Below, one piece after another: positions 12,725 through 25,631 of a DNA stretch of 64,000 nucleotides (position 1 is its first letter; every line of letters begins with the position of its first letter). The stretch spans positions 4,030,001-4,094,000 of the forward strand of contig NC_088681.1 in NCBI RefSeq assembly GCF_950023065.1. Reading direction: 5' to 3'. A program made the position numbers and the translations under genes. This DNA comes from Planococcus citri (taxonomy: Eukaryota; Arthropoda; Insecta; Hemiptera; Pseudococcidae). A model generated the notes under the pieces. That model saw nothing but the letters and a program-made list of their open reading frames with translations, made no database searches and was not told the origin of the DNA.

Positions 12725-13953
12725 GATGGCGTGCAATTGGATTCTTGGTGATTAAAGGTTACCTGTGGGTAGTTGATCCATAGGAAAAGGTTTTGTTCAT
12801 TTCATAACAATATGTAAGTAACTATATTTTTTATAAAAAAATTGTCAATTCTTGATCATGTCATGGTGGATACTTTTTGTCTGGAATGCATACTTATTTT
12901 TTGCAGAGAAAGAGTGTTTAATTCAGACATTGAATCACAAACCATTTCATTGACAGGAAATGAAAAATTTTTTCTTTTTGTTTGGTAAATATGAATCAAA
13001 GTTCAACAAGAACAAACTTGTTTAATTTTCATATAAGTATGTATTATTCTTGTTTCAATGGTGAACTGGTCAACCAAACAATCTACCAATATTGCCAACA
13101 AAAAATAGGGCAAGCCACGTTCATATTCCCACTCAATAGAAAAAAGAGATGATGCTGCAATATTGTATCAAAATGAGCTAATTATACTTGATGTAATATG
13201 TGTATGTATGTGTAAATATTTTTGTAAGTATGTCTTCTCTTGAAAAGTACATATTGTGCGGAATGTCCTACATAGTCATTTCATGTGTTCACCAAAATTC
13301 ACTGGTTTGTTTACAGAAATGAAGGAAAAGGCAGTGGTTATTCCACTTATCCACCACGGATGATGGAAATCAAACAGCACTTAGGGCCACTCAACCCCTA
13401 CAGTGACAATACCACAATTCTAATATTACTAATATCACACTTTACATGTAGGTTATTTCTTTAATTAATGGCACTCAGGCCCACACAAACCCTGAAGTTA
13501 AGTTTCCACAATTTTAGTGTTACCAATATTATACAAACTTCATGGGTATGTGTTCTTTTTCATGTTTACCTACATAAAAAATCACATAATGTTGGAAACG
13601 TTGTTGTGTCTATGACACAACTCACCATAATTTGTCCCCGCACCTAAGAATTATAGAAATCATCCACATCAATCCTACTGAGATGGCGTGCAATTGGATT
13701 CTTGGTGATTAAAGGTTACCCGTGGGTAGTTGATCCATAGGAAAAGTTTTTGTTCATTTCATAACGATATGTAAGTAACTATATTATTTTATAAAAAAAA
13801 TTTCAATTCCTAATCATGTGAATGTGGATACTTTTCGTCTGGAATGCATACCTACTTGTTATTTGCAGAGAAAGAGTGTTTAATTCAGACATTGAATCAC
13901 GAACCATTTCATTGACAGGAAATGAAAAAAATGTTCTTTTTGTTTGGTAAATA

Positions 13954-14732
13954 CAGTGGTGTGCGAATTATTAGACTAGCGCAATTTGTTGCTACTGCAT
14001 AAACAGATTTTTGGGGAAATACGTACTATTTAATGAATTAAACAGATTTTGAATTTTTTATACCATATCATTGACCACAAGGAACACTTTTTTTTGGTTT
14101 GGAAGCATTCATTTACTTTAAAAAAAAATTTTCGAGTTGTAAAATGAAATTTCACCAATTAGGAAAAAATCAGTTTTTCAGTAATAAATAATTATAAATT
14201 TCTAAATCTGGAAGCAATTAAACATGGATTCCAATTAAATGGACATCTATGGACCTTAGCCGATGCTGATTGGCCATTGGTTTTCAAAATGAAGCTGTAT
14301 ATTCGAAATGCGCCATTTTTCATACTGGAATTTAGAGTTACAGAAAAGTCAAAAAAACATGTTTTTCCGTTGCTGATTTCTCAATTTCAACCAAAATTCA
14401 ATAAATGGGACACCAAAATGACCGGAATTTAGTTGCGGATCTCCTCCCGTTGACAGAATTTTGCTATCTCATTTTGCTCTCGCAAAATTCGCAAAAGAAT
14501 CTTGAAAAATGAGATTTTAAAAATGCACAAAAAACGACGTTTTCCAAGCTACTTCTGCTCGTGGAAGGAAAACGCGAATACCAATCGTCTCGCTCTAACC
14601 GCCATTCGATTCCTCATAAAATTTACCTTCAGAATCAACTCCTGAATAAATGTATTGTGATAATTTGCGAGGTTTTAATAATTTCTTTATTCACAAAATC
14701 GCTCATGCAGCAAAAATCGCATATAAGGCGAT
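13954..14732. mobile_element. Tc1/mariner-like MITE, right end lost
   Basis: It begins CAGTGGTGTGCGAATTATTAGAC directly after a TA (13952-13953), typical of Tc1/mariner ends. Its interior (about 14330-14650) aligns with 19750-20100, inside the complete relative at 19710-20347. The right end is missing: at about 14732 the sequence jumps straight into the CACCACTGATGATGG part of the tandem unit, so several hundred bases of element and unit were deleted together. Confidence 0.65.
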
Positions 14733-15083
14733 CATCCACCACTGATGATGGAAATCAAACAGCACTCAGGGCCACTCAACCCCCACAGTGACAATACCAA
14801 GATTCTAATATTACTCATAATCACACTTTATGTGTTATTTCTTTCATTAATGGCACTCAGGCCCACACAAACCCCAAAGTTAAGTTTCCACAATTTTAGT
14901 GTTACCAATTTTATATAAACTTCATGTGTAAGTGTTCTTTTACTGACTTTTCCCACAAAAAGTGAAGGTGTTGTATTTATCATGAAGTTTCAGGATTTGG
15001 GTAGGGGTGGGTTTTCTTGACAAATTGAAGTGTGCTGATCACGATAAGACGTATGGCATCAAAGGAGATAAGTTTATTTTAAA

Positions 15084-16621
15084 AAATATTCTTACAAAAA
15101 ATTCACTTCATAGAAAACTTTCCAAATAAAATACTATCGCAGTGTCACGATGTCTTTGAAATAAGATTTTACACAAGTAGGCATCATATTCAACCCATAA
15201 CCACTTTCTTCTGCATATTATGCAATAAACAATTAATAGAAATGGACAACTGATAGTAGGCAACAGTTTAATCTACGGCCACGGGGAAAATATACATCAG
15301 ATTTGCGATATTTCATCATCTTGAAAATTAATCAACAAAATCAATCCTCAACTGTTACTTAGAAAGTACAAACATGTACCTAGCAGCATAAACGTTTGAA
15401 CATGAGACCATTAATTGGAGAAAACTGAATAGTTACTGAAAATCACCAATTTTTCAATGTATTTACATAAACTGACTAAAAATTTTAAGTACTTACCTAC
15501 CCTTCAATTATGGGTTTACTTAAATGTTTCGTTGTCACATTATTGGGAAAACAATGGTGTAGATAAAAATACAATCAAGTTGATCATGCCAAACTCTGGT
15601 AGAGACATCATCAGAAATTGAAATAATATTTATTTTTTTAAAAAAATAACTTCAAATTTAGAATTACTTAAGTATAATTTAAATGATTAAATTTATTATT
15701 TTGAAAATTACCTATATTTAGATGGCAGACATTTATTCTAGGATGTATGTGGTTATCAACTGTCTTGGCATAAGGAAAATACGCTTTAAAAACAATGAAA
15801 ACTGGATATGGTTTCCAGAGTTCAATGGACAGAAAATTTATATTTTTCCCTGTTTTGACAGGATGGAAAGGAGAAACACCAACAATATAAGTATGTACTT
15901 AGTTGAATAAAACACAAATCTTTAATTGCATTATTGAATTTAATCAATATTTCAGAGCAAATTTACCATAGGTTTAGGTCAGCAGTACCCCCCCCCCCCC
16001 TGTCATTCTATTTCCATGCAAATGAACTACACTACACATAACAGTGAGTTTTAGAAGTCGAGGCAGTAATGTTGAATTTGAGGTAGGTACTTGAGAGATT
16101 TAGACAAGAAAACCAATCACATTGGGTAAAGGTACTGGTTTTTTCATAGTCATGCATAGCCATTGGCTGCATATGGTTATATTTTTCATAACTAACATTT
16201 GTGCTTTGTTGGTAGGTATGTGATAGGCGGCGGTGTGCTCAATTAATCTTTGCACAGAATTGGGATACAATCAAATTTAAGCGGGGTAAAATTGAGAATA
16301 TGAATGCCGAAAATTTGGAACGTTCACCAGTTTTTGGATCACTCAATTTTTTGTTCTTTTTTTTGTTTGGGAACCCTACAGCCTCTAATATTGGTATGTA
16401 GGAGGAGGCTTTTTATGAGCCAAAGTTGTTGCATTTAAGTTGATCAGATTGCCCTGAACGTCAAGGTATTGTAATAGCTCGATTGATGTTGAGATTTTTT
16501 TTCAAACATGCAAGCAAAAAATCACCAACCTCGAGTGCAAAAAGTTCGGCAATTTTACACGGAATGACTACTTCATTTCAAGAAAATAATCTTTCATGAA
16601 ATATTTTTACTGTTGAGTCAG
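15084..16621. other. Gene-free stretch
   Basis: No gene recognised. A poly-C run lies near 15990. The last ~60 bp (from about 16560) are intron sequence homologous to that preceding the GPCR exon at 5168 (shared TTCATTTCAAGAAA and AATCTTT). Confidence 0.45.
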
Positions 16622-16796
16622 GTTAATCTGTGCACTACCCAAAGCACGAAAACGTCGAGCAGCTATAGTTGTTAGCTCGAGGTAACAAATCAATAAGTCA
16701 ACATTGATATTGTTGGCAGTTGTGGTGCTATTTATCGTGGCCGAGTTCCCAAAAGGAATCCTGAGCCAAGGTTATTGGCTTGAATTCAATCATTTT
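16622..16796 (+). pseudogene. dmsr-like GPCR TM6 exon, second copy, with stop codon
   Basis: Preceded by an acceptor AG (16620-16621) and followed by GTAAGT at 16797. The frame encodes the same third-loop end as the 5168 copy (CALPKARKRRAA), then a TAA at 16683-16685, then a TM6 helix (LILLAVVVLFIVAEFPKGI). Intronic sequence on its 5' side is also homologous to the first copy, so this is a genomic duplication and not a retrocopy. With the TM1-TM3 exon at 5930 it could be the remains of one gene stretched over about 11 kb by the repeat array. Confidence 0.68.
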
Positions 16797-18204
16797 GTAA
16801 GTAATATTTTTTTTTCTTTTCTCGCTTATTTCACTATCTTTTGAATTTGTGGTTTTTTCTTTCTTCTCTCTTTCCTTTTCGTCTTCTTCCTTTATCCTTT
16901 TCCCTTCCCTTCAAATACCTATAAACTCTGGCACTTTTTTCCAGGTAGGTACCTAACTCATCAAAAGCAAGAATTGGATATTTTTTAAATCAACATTGAA
17001 AAAATTATCAAAACTTATTTCTAATCTTGTAAATTCCATTAATTTTTTTTGCCAACATCTTTTCCTTGCCCCCTCCCTTGTTTTGAGGCATTGTTTATTT
17101 TTCAGATCAGAATAATTTGTTCTATTTCCTCTTCACCAATAACTGTATCTTCTTGATACAAGGTTACGCGATCTGATAATGACTGAAGTTTCTACAAAGG
17201 AACTAATATTGTAAGAAACAATGGGTAATAATTTTTGTGATGCAAGGTTTTTTTTTCAAACAGGTGAAAACTCCTTCATGGTGGAGATAGGTACCTCATA
17301 CCTGCATGCATGTGAATATAATTATTGTTATGTTTATCTAAGAAATCTTCATTTCTTTACCACCCTTCCCCTCGCCAATGCAAGCGCAATGTAGGCACAT
17401 GATTTCTGCTTACTCATCTTCAGTGAGGAAAGATTCAAGTAGGGATGTGTTTTTTTTTGCTTTATACCTAAAAATAAAATCACCTTGATAGGGATTCTAT
17501 ATAAATGATTTTTTCCAAGTTCTTAAAATTAAGATAAAATATCTTAAAATTGTAATATATTATTACCACCTATTGATGATTCTTTTTCATGTTTTTAAAC
17601 GTCTGATACATAGTAATAATATCAGAAACTCAATCATTAAGTACATAATATATGGAATTTTTGATACAAAATAAAAATTTAAAGATTTCAAAAGGTTTCA
17701 AATTTATTGACTTGAAAAAAACTTGAAAAAATCAAGTGATCCCGATTGAAAAATTGTTATCTGAAAGTATTTTTTTTCCTTTTGGAATGATCTCATTTTG
17801 TTATGATGTGTATGTTATGTAAATAGTAACATAGTTACCTACCATTAATTTTAGGATATTTTGTCAATGAGTAATTTTCATTTGAAAATAATGAAGTGTT
17901 CTAGGGTGACATCATACGTACTCGTATATCGATAGGTAGAGGCCACATTAAGGTAGTAAATTTTTTTCAATGCTTTTTTCAGTAGGGATGAAGAAATATA
18001 TTCCCTAGAAAACTGAAAATATACAAAAAAAAATCCCTAAAAAGTGGAAATAGGTATGCAAAAATATTACCAGAATTTTCTTCACAATATGGGTATTGTT
18101 TTACAGGGAAAAACAAAATAAATCAGGCAGCAGTCCGATAACTGATAAGGGGCAGCATCCGGATAGAAGGTATTTTAATCGTGGTAAGACAAAAATACCA
18201 AATA
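16797..18204. other. Gene-free flank of the GPCR fragment
   Basis: The first ~125 bp (T-rich, TTTCTTTCTTCTCTCTTTCC) are homologous to about 23830-23960, so a third copy of this locus once existed downstream. Otherwise I see no gene; several TE-like short phrases are unassigned. Confidence 0.45.
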
Positions 18205-21200
18205 GACTATATTCTAACCCTCAAAAAAGTGATTCTGTAAATCAAATCGGGGGAGTGAAATGTTTTGCGCGGAAAGTAGGCTTACGGACGAGCTCTTGCT
18301 AAAAACCCAATGTCCCCAGCGCTGGACCCGCTTTTTTTCGAGATTGGGGCCCAAATGGGGCCGATTTTGGGTCCATAAATCATTTGAGGGGAGTGTGGGG
18401 ACATTGCATTTTTGGATAGTGTTGGTATCGTAGATGAAAAATATGCAATGTCCCCAACCCCCCACCCGCTTAATTTAGGCTCACCCCCCTTTCAAAATTT
18501 TGACTTTCCAATAAAAATTTATTAAAATACGAGAAATCAACATTTTTGGATGAAATTTTGTATACTAACTAGTAACTAATGAAGGCATGAAGAAATCATA
18601 TCCGCTGAGTTTTGGTTTTTGCAAGCCCCAGTTGGGGCTGCAGGAGCACCCCCACCCCCAATTTTGAAGTTGGGGCAAATCGTCGATGTTGGTGTCGTTT
18701 TCATATGAAACGACCATGCTGATGACGAATATCAAGTCAGATTTGAGACTACACCACTCAGTATTTGGAATGAGAAGATAATACATGTGAAAATGCAATG
18801 AAAAACTGAAGAAATTGTTAGTAGAATTTCAACGGTACCTACATTCTGCTCGAACAAGCTGTTGAAAGCGATTTTATGATAGGTATTCATTCTAGACGCT
18901 ATTACAAAGAAATTCAGCTCCTGTGACCTTTTATCATCTTCCCCCTTTTCCGAGGGCCCATCCAAAATATTACAAACTCGCATATTGTCTTCCTTATGGC
19001 CCCCACAAAAAAATCCAATAATTTTATTAGAGTGCTACCTACATGAGCACTTTTTTGTTTTATCATAATTCAACTCGTCTGAAATGGAATTACCAAATAG
19101 ATTTAGTCATTCTCCCGAATCCGAACTCCCGAACAAACATTTTCCGGATGGGATATTTCCTGAATTCTTTGTTTACTGAAATCCCAAAAATTTCTCTTTT
19201 AAAAAATTAGTGTCGACACTTTTTTATCTTCTGTTCAAAAAACTAGTTAATTTTCGAAATGAGATCTTTACACTCTTTGGAGGAACAAGAATTCGCAACT
19301 TTTTCAAAATACTTAAGTACAAAAAAATCTGTGAAGATGTAGTGACATATCGATTGTTACTAATTCTAAGGTAAGTAGGTATGTACTAAGCTCGAAAATT
19401 TACTCATTTTTCCGATCTGGTCCTTATGACCTTTCCCTCCTCCTCCACTAGAACGTAGATTTTCCCAAATATCTTCAAATCCTCAAAAAATTGAAAAAAT
19501 GACACGTGGGAACGTCATTTGTTTGGTTTCTGAGGATTTTGAGTTTGAATATTCACTAATTTTTTTTTCAAGTTGCAAGTTGTCTCCCCTTAATGCCCAC
19601 CCACCTCACACATTTTGAAAAATGAGCAAGAAATTGGGAAATGAAAAAAAAATGTCCAAAAGCTCACAAAAGCTCACTGAGATGAAAATGAAAATAATTT
19701 TAGTTCTTATAGTGGTGTAAAAATTTTCAAGACTAAAGTCGAAACAATTTTTTTCTCGTTGAATTCTCAATCTTTAACCAAAAAATAGTTGCGGATCTCC
19801 CCCTTTGGACCGAATTTCGCTATTTTATTTTGCTCTCAAAGAATTCGCAAAAGAATCTTGAAAAGTGAGCATCAAAAAAATGCAAAAAACCAATATGTTT
19901 TTCAAGCTACTTCTGTTCGTAGAAGAGAAACGCGAGTACCAATCGTTTCGATCTAACCGCCATTCGACTCCTGATAAAATTTACTTATAAATCATCTCTT
20001 GAAAAAAAAACAAAAATCCATTGTGTAATGTCCGGACACTGGAGATTTATCAATTTCTTAGTTTTTTCAAAATCACTCATACAGCCAAATTCGCATTCAA
20101 GGCGATACTGGCTGAAGTAGCTTGAAAAACGTTGATTATTTTTGGATTTTTTTGATCTCACTTTTAAGATTATTTTGCGAGTTTTTCGGGAGCAAAATGA
20201 GATAGCGAAATTCAGTCAAAAAGGGGAGTTCCGCAACTAAATTTCAATTATTTTGATGCCCCATTTATTGAATTTTGATTAAAGATTGAGATATCAGCGA
20301 GAAAAAACGCGTTTTTCGGCTTTAGTCTAACAATTTTCACCCCACTGTAGTTTCCGCATATCCCGGACGAACCGTACATTCTAGCAAAGAATTCGATTCT
20401 CCACAATTACGTTGATATGGAATTGAAATTAAATGTCGTAAGAAAATTTCACACAGTCAAAATTGTAGAGAATTTAATTCTCTTTCAGATTACTGTCATC
20501 AGATTTTTGCCAAGATGCACAATTCGTTTGGTATTTATGCCGAAAACTACAAAACTAAAAAATTTCTCGTTTTTATTTCAGTGAGCTTTTGTAATTTTTT
20601 TTTGGTTCGAACACATCGAAAATTTCTTGAAGGGTGGGGCTTTCATCCACTATAATTTTTTGAAAAAATGTTTTCACAGTGTTCTTGTATCGAGGTTTTG
20701 AAAAACAGTGTAATGGTGAGATTTTGCCGATTTATGAAACTGACGTTATGTCTTGTTCACTGATCTGTTTTTTTTCTTTGTTTTATGTTATCGTTTTTTC
20801 GAATTTTGTATTCATTTGTATTTTTTCCATTCGTTGCTTTTTTGTTACCATTCAGCATTGTTCTTATTACAAATTCGACAAAATATTCCGTCATTCGTTC
20901 ATTTTTGTTCAGTTTTTCATTGCATTTTCACATGTATTATCTTCTCATTCCAAATACTGAGAGGTGTAGTCTCAAATCTGACTTGATATTCGTCATCAGC
21001 ATGGTCGTTTCATATGAAAACGACACCAACATCGACGATTTGCCCCAACTTCAAAATTGGGGGTGGGGGTGCTCCTGCAGCCCCAACTGGGGCTTGCAAA
21101 AACCAAAACTCAGCGGATATGATTTCTTCATGCCTTCATTAGTTACTAGTTAGTATACAAAATTTCATCCAAAAATGTTGATTTCTCGTATTTTAATAAA

Positions 21201-21513
21201 TTTTTATTGGAAAGTCAAAATTTTGAAAGGGGGGTGAGCCTAAATTAAGCGGGTGGGGGGTTGGGGACATTGCATATTTTTCATCTACGATACCAACACT
21301 ATCCAAAAATGCAATGTCCCCACACTCCCCTCAAATGATTTACGGACCCAAAATCGGCCCCATTTGGGCCCCAATCTCGAAAAAAAGCGGGTCCAGCGCT
21401 GGGGACATTGGGTTTTTAGCAAGAGCTCGTCCGTAAGCCTACTTTCCGCGCAAAACATTTCACTCCCCCGATTTGATTTACAGAATCACTTTTTTGAGGG
21501 TTAGAATATAGTC
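18205..21513. mobile_element. Inverted-repeat element, 3.3 kb, 606-bp terminal repeats
   Basis: The ends GACTATATTCTAACCC and GGGTTAGAATATAGTC are flanked by TA at 18203-18204 and 21514-21515. The terminal inverted repeats span 18205-18810 and 20908-21513, equal in length and nearly identical; one clear difference changes GTCCATAAA to GTCCGTAAA. The interior holds no transposase, only AT-rich DNA and a nested MITE. Near-identity of the arms implies recent insertion or ongoing correction between them. TA duplication points to the Tc1/mariner superfamily, but palindromic TA makes that tentative. Confidence 0.75.
19710..20347. mobile_element. Nested Tc1/mariner-like MITE, 638 bp
   Basis: Imperfect inverted ends TAGTGGTGTAAAAATTTT...GACTAAAG and its mirror CTTTAGTCTAACAATTTTCACCCCACTG, flanked by TA (19708-19709, 20348-20349). 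The two halves are inverted copies of one another through most of their length, and the left half matches the element at 13954. No coding capacity. Confidence 0.7.
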
Positions 21514-22534
21514 TAAAATGAAAGAGAAGCTCCACTCGCACGAGACAAATAGGAATAGAAGCCAAGAATTATAAATTACCTAGAAGCTAAATATTGACCC
21601 TATCATCTAAATGAGTAAAGGTTCCTAATTCAGAATTAGTTCTATTGTATAAGGGTAAGATAAACGATGTTTGCCTCGCTTACTCAGATATCTACATGGC
21701 GATGCCAAGTACAAATGCGCAAATGCTTTCAAACAGGACCATTGAGAAGGGGTCAAAGGGGGCAGTTTGCTCCAGGCCCACATTTTCTGAGGGGTAGAGC
21801 AATAAAAAGGCCTGTGATGAAATAAAAGCATTGTTTTTTTTTAGAGCTCAAGTTCTACAGAGTATCTTAGAAAACTGGAGTACTGGAGACTCCAGGATGG
21901 TTCAATCGACGCGGAAGGTCAAGAATAGGGTAAATCCAAATTTTAGCATTCTAGTTCAATTTGGAAAAATTTAAAATTTTTTACAATTTTCGACTCAATT
22001 TTGAATTTTTAAAAATTCGAGAAAAATCAAAAAATGAATTGCACCATCTAAAATTTTTTCTGTTGGTGCATTTTGAGGTCCTGTGTTGATTCCCCTATCT
22101 ATAGGTATCAGCATACCTACTAGAGCTGAAAACGATATGTACTTGCTGACAGCAGTTAACAACTATACCCATTATAGTAAATTCTTGCTTCTCACTAGTA
22201 GCGGGTAGCGAGTTGAAAAAATGTCGCACCAGTTCACGATATAACTAGTAGCACATTGAATGCGTAGCCGATGTACTGGCATGACATCATCATTGTCATC
22301 AATCATGTCAAACGTCAATCACACATATGAACAACAGGTGTCAAAGCGTAACTCCTCCCACTTATGCATTATCAAATTTTGGGGTGCGTGCGCAGACCAA
22401 GTGCGAGAACATTTGGGTTGTAAGTACTTGCTATACGCTACTATCTATAGGGCAAACCGCTCTGACGTCACACAGCGTATAAGTGGTTGCGGATCTTGAT
22501 TCCCCTTACATTCTGTAGGCTTCAAGCTGGTGAT
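21514..22534. other. Gene-free stretch
   Basis: Nothing recognised beyond short low-complexity tracts. Confidence 0.4.
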
Positions 22535-23475
22535 TGTTCTGTCCACTTTGCATTTTGATATGCCAAAACTTTCAAAACACCTCGAGGATTCCATTATTTT
22601 ATGGCTCTAAATTGTAGAGAATTTTGTCCCCTTTCCAACGGTATTAAATTTTTTGAAATCCGCAGAAGTCTTCCTTGAGAAAATTCACTTAAGGAGCTGA
22701 AAAAGGTAGCCAATTCAACATATTGTTCTGTTCACTTTGCACTTTGAGGCAACAGAACTTTTAAACCATCTCGAGGACCCCATTATTTTATGGCTCTAAA
22801 TTGTAGAGAAATTTGTCCCCTTTCCAACGGTAATATTTTTTTTGATATCCTCAAAGGTCTTCCTTGAGAAAATTGACTTAAGGAGCAGAAAAATGTGGAA
22901 AAATTCAACTCATTGTTCTGTCAGCTTTGCACTTTGAGGCAACAGAACTTTTAAACCATCTCGAGGACCCCATTATTTTATGGCTCTAAATTGTAGAGAA
23001 ATTTGTCCCCTTTCCAACGGTAATATTTTTTTTGAAATCCTGAAAGGTCTTCCTTGAGAAAATTGACTTAAGGAGCAGAAAAATGCGGCAAAATTCAACT
23101 CATTGTTCTGTCAGCTTTGCACTTTGAGGTGGCAGAAGTTTTAAACCATCTCGAGGACCCCATTATTTTATGGCTCTAAATTGTGGAGGATTTTGTCCCC
23201 TTTCCAACGGTATCAAATTTTTTGAAATCCGCAAAAGTCTTTCTTGAGGAAATTGACTTAACGAGCTAAAAAATGTAGCCAATTCAACATATTGTTCTGT
23301 ACACTTTGAAAGTTTGAACTTTGAGGCGACAGAACTTTTAAACCATCTCGAGGACCCCATTATTTTATGGCTCTAAATTGTGGAGGATTTTGTCCCCTTT
23401 CCAACGGTATCAAATTTTTTGAAATCCGCAAAGGCCTTCCTCGAGAAAAGTGACTTGACGAGCTGAAAAGTAGAA
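22535..23475. repeat. Five tandem copies of a 190-bp repeat
   Basis: Units start at GTTCTGT around 22535, 22725, 22915, 23105 and 23294, giving spacings of 190, 190, 190 and 189. Shared landmarks are CATCTCGAGGACCCCATTA, ATGGCTCTAAATTGT and CCCCTTTCCAACGGTA. Units 2-4 are closer to each other than to units 1 and 5, as expected when arrays grow by unequal exchange. No open frame is conserved. Confidence 0.9.
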
Positions 23476-25631
23476 CTAAACGGCATTGTTTACAGCTAGC
23501 TTGTAAGGTTTAGCCTGCAATTCACAGGGCGCATGTATGCAACCTGAAATGCGCGTTTTGCCCTATTACGAAATAGTACCTATAAAAAGTACTCCTGAAA
23601 TCTTCTCACTGACTGAACAAACAATGTATATTTTGTATCTCGCCAGCAGCTCAATTGTTGAGAGATTGAGTTAGAAAAATCAATGTAGGCTATGTTTTAA
23701 TGACAAATGTTACTTTGTGTTGGTGTACATAAGTACATGAAGAGACTTTGAAATTGATGCTCTTAATTCTAAAAATACTACCACAATGGAATCTGATTTC
23801 AATTACTAATTAAAGATCAAACAATTTTGTAAGTAATTTTTTTTCTTCCCTCCCTTATTTCGTTTTATATATCTATTTTGATTTTTGAATTTGTTGTTTT
23901 TTCTTTCTTCTCTCTTTCCTTTTCATCTTCTCCCATAGCTATTTTCCGCATATAAGTAAGTACCTAATATTAGTTTTAGGATATTTTATCATTGCGTGTT
24001 TTTTTTAAACTTAGATATAAAAATGATGAAAAGAATTTCAAAATGCTTTCTTTAAAAAATGATTTTAAAAATGTTACTGAGCAAATTGTGCCTTATCTTA
24101 ATCATTTTTTTCAATGATCGATGTGATGTGTTTTTACGATTTTTGTAATCTTAATGATTTTTTTTTCACTCATGGGAAGACTGTGTAATGGATAAGTTCA
24201 GTTTTTTTTTCTTGAATTGCCTAATGCGTACCTATACATATTTATTCCGAACATTTTTCGCATCCTTCTCTCAATCACTGACTTCTTCTACATTCACCAA
24301 TTTTTCCTAACTTTAATCAACTGTAAGATAGTCTTTTTATTTCTCAAAGGAAATCTACTTCAATTATAGAATATCTAAAAATAGAGCCATTTTTCCATTA
24401 ACAGGGCATATCGTCGTACCTTTGAGTACAGTACAAGTACATGATCTTCTCTAACCATCGGTTTATTATCCTCCTGAGTGAATCATTATTTTCGAGGATG
24501 GGAGTGGGTTGTTTTCTTCTGAGGATCCTTCTTTGCTGAAGGCCAGTGTTGCTAAAAAAGAGATTTTCATTTCAGTCAAATTGAACATACTTATTGAAAT
24601 GTACCTAGTTTCTAACAAAGGAACCATTGCAACTCATCAACTGCGATCAAGCTAAAATTTGACTCACTGAATGAGCATGTCACCCAGACCTCAGGACCAA
24701 ATTTAACTTTTGAAGTTGATTTTTCAATTTTTGAAGAATTTTTTTAAAACACAGGAATAGCCCATCTATTGGTAAGTACATATTCTACAACAAGACAAAA
24801 ACCTGAAACTTGGTTTGAATACTTAAATCGACCCCGCCCCCTTCTGAATCGATTGCTACCATTTTCTAGCCGGTTCGGGCAGCCCCCAGAAAAAGTTGAC
24901 TCGACTTTTCAACAACGATTTAAAATCGCTCCAGAACTCAATTTTTTAGACCAACAAAACAATTGTTACAAAAATTTTAACATTGTCATTTTTTGCAACA
25001 AATTAGTCAAAATTTTGTTTATAACACCAAAGTCAAACGCTATCACGAATCGACTGCCGTCAGCAAAAGTTGTCTTTTCTCCAGCGATTTCAAATCGCTC
25101 CAGAAGGTTTTGTAAGTAGGTAAAAAATGCAATCCTGTTGTAAGTTCAACTTGCTGAATCGATTAGGTCAGAATCACAAATCTGAGACGAGTTGAAACGT
25201 GTACCAGTACCTATTTATCTTTTTCACGAATTGAAAAGTTGAAAACGTCCAAAATCATCAATTACCTCAAAACTTATTCTACCCTCAAAAGTGCCCCCTC
25301 CTCCAATCATGACACCACACAGGGGTACATTTTAAAAGCATTGAAAAAGTAAACATCCAGTAGATGGAATGTACCTCGTTGTTTTTGGGGCTGTATTATC
25401 AGCGATTTGAAATTGCTGGAGAAAGGTTAACTTGTTTGCTGGAGGCTTTACCTAGACCCACAAAAAATGATGGCAATCGAGTGGGGAGGTTGACTTTTTA
25501 GGGGTAGACAAAAAGAGTAATTCGTAACTGCTAATGACTACATATTTTTTCACAAAATTTTTTTAACAGTTCGATGAGAAAAACAACAAATTTTTTCTTT
25601 AATTCCACAAGAAAAGGAAAATAAGAAAATA
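23476..25631. other. Gene-free stretch including a third GPCR-locus remnant
   Basis: About 23830-23960 is homologous to the intron 3' of the GPCR exon at 16622 (GTAAGTAAT then a T-rich tract ending TTTCTTTCTTCTCTCTTTCC). No receptor codons can be recognised next to it. The remainder holds no supported gene; the 116-codon frame at 24769-25119 has the composition of repeat DNA. Confidence 0.45.

Larger units (their letters stand above)
7187..15083. repeat. Array of about five ~1-kb tandem repeats bracketed by inverted ends
   Basis: A ~1.0-kb unit recurs. It is recognisable by CAATTGG-TTCTTGGTGA, by CATTGACAGGAAATGAAAAA, by CACCACTGATGATGGAAAT (about 8038, 9016, 10890, 13350, 14738) and by CACTCAGGCCCACACAAACC. 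The array is flanked by an inverted pair of about 130 bp: 7187-7325 (containing CAGCACACTTCAATTCGTCA) matches the reverse complement of about 14945-15083. This suggests one large inverted-repeat element with internally amplified sequence, or an array trapped inside such an element. Three later insertions interrupt the units (9105-9951, 11280-12724, 13954-14732). No coding frame survives in all units. Confidence 0.75.

Noticed and set aside
15722..15910. 62-codon frame following an AG
   Set aside because: No partner exon, no family match, AT-rich surroundings.
18214..21504. Identical open frames on opposite strands (83 and 77 codons)
   Set aside because: They are inverted terminal repeats of one element; identity reflects the repeat, not protein conservation.
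24769..25119. 116-codon open frame
   Set aside because: Codons derive from repeated AAA/TTT-rich and CTCCAG-type repeat phrases; no recognisable domain or splice context.
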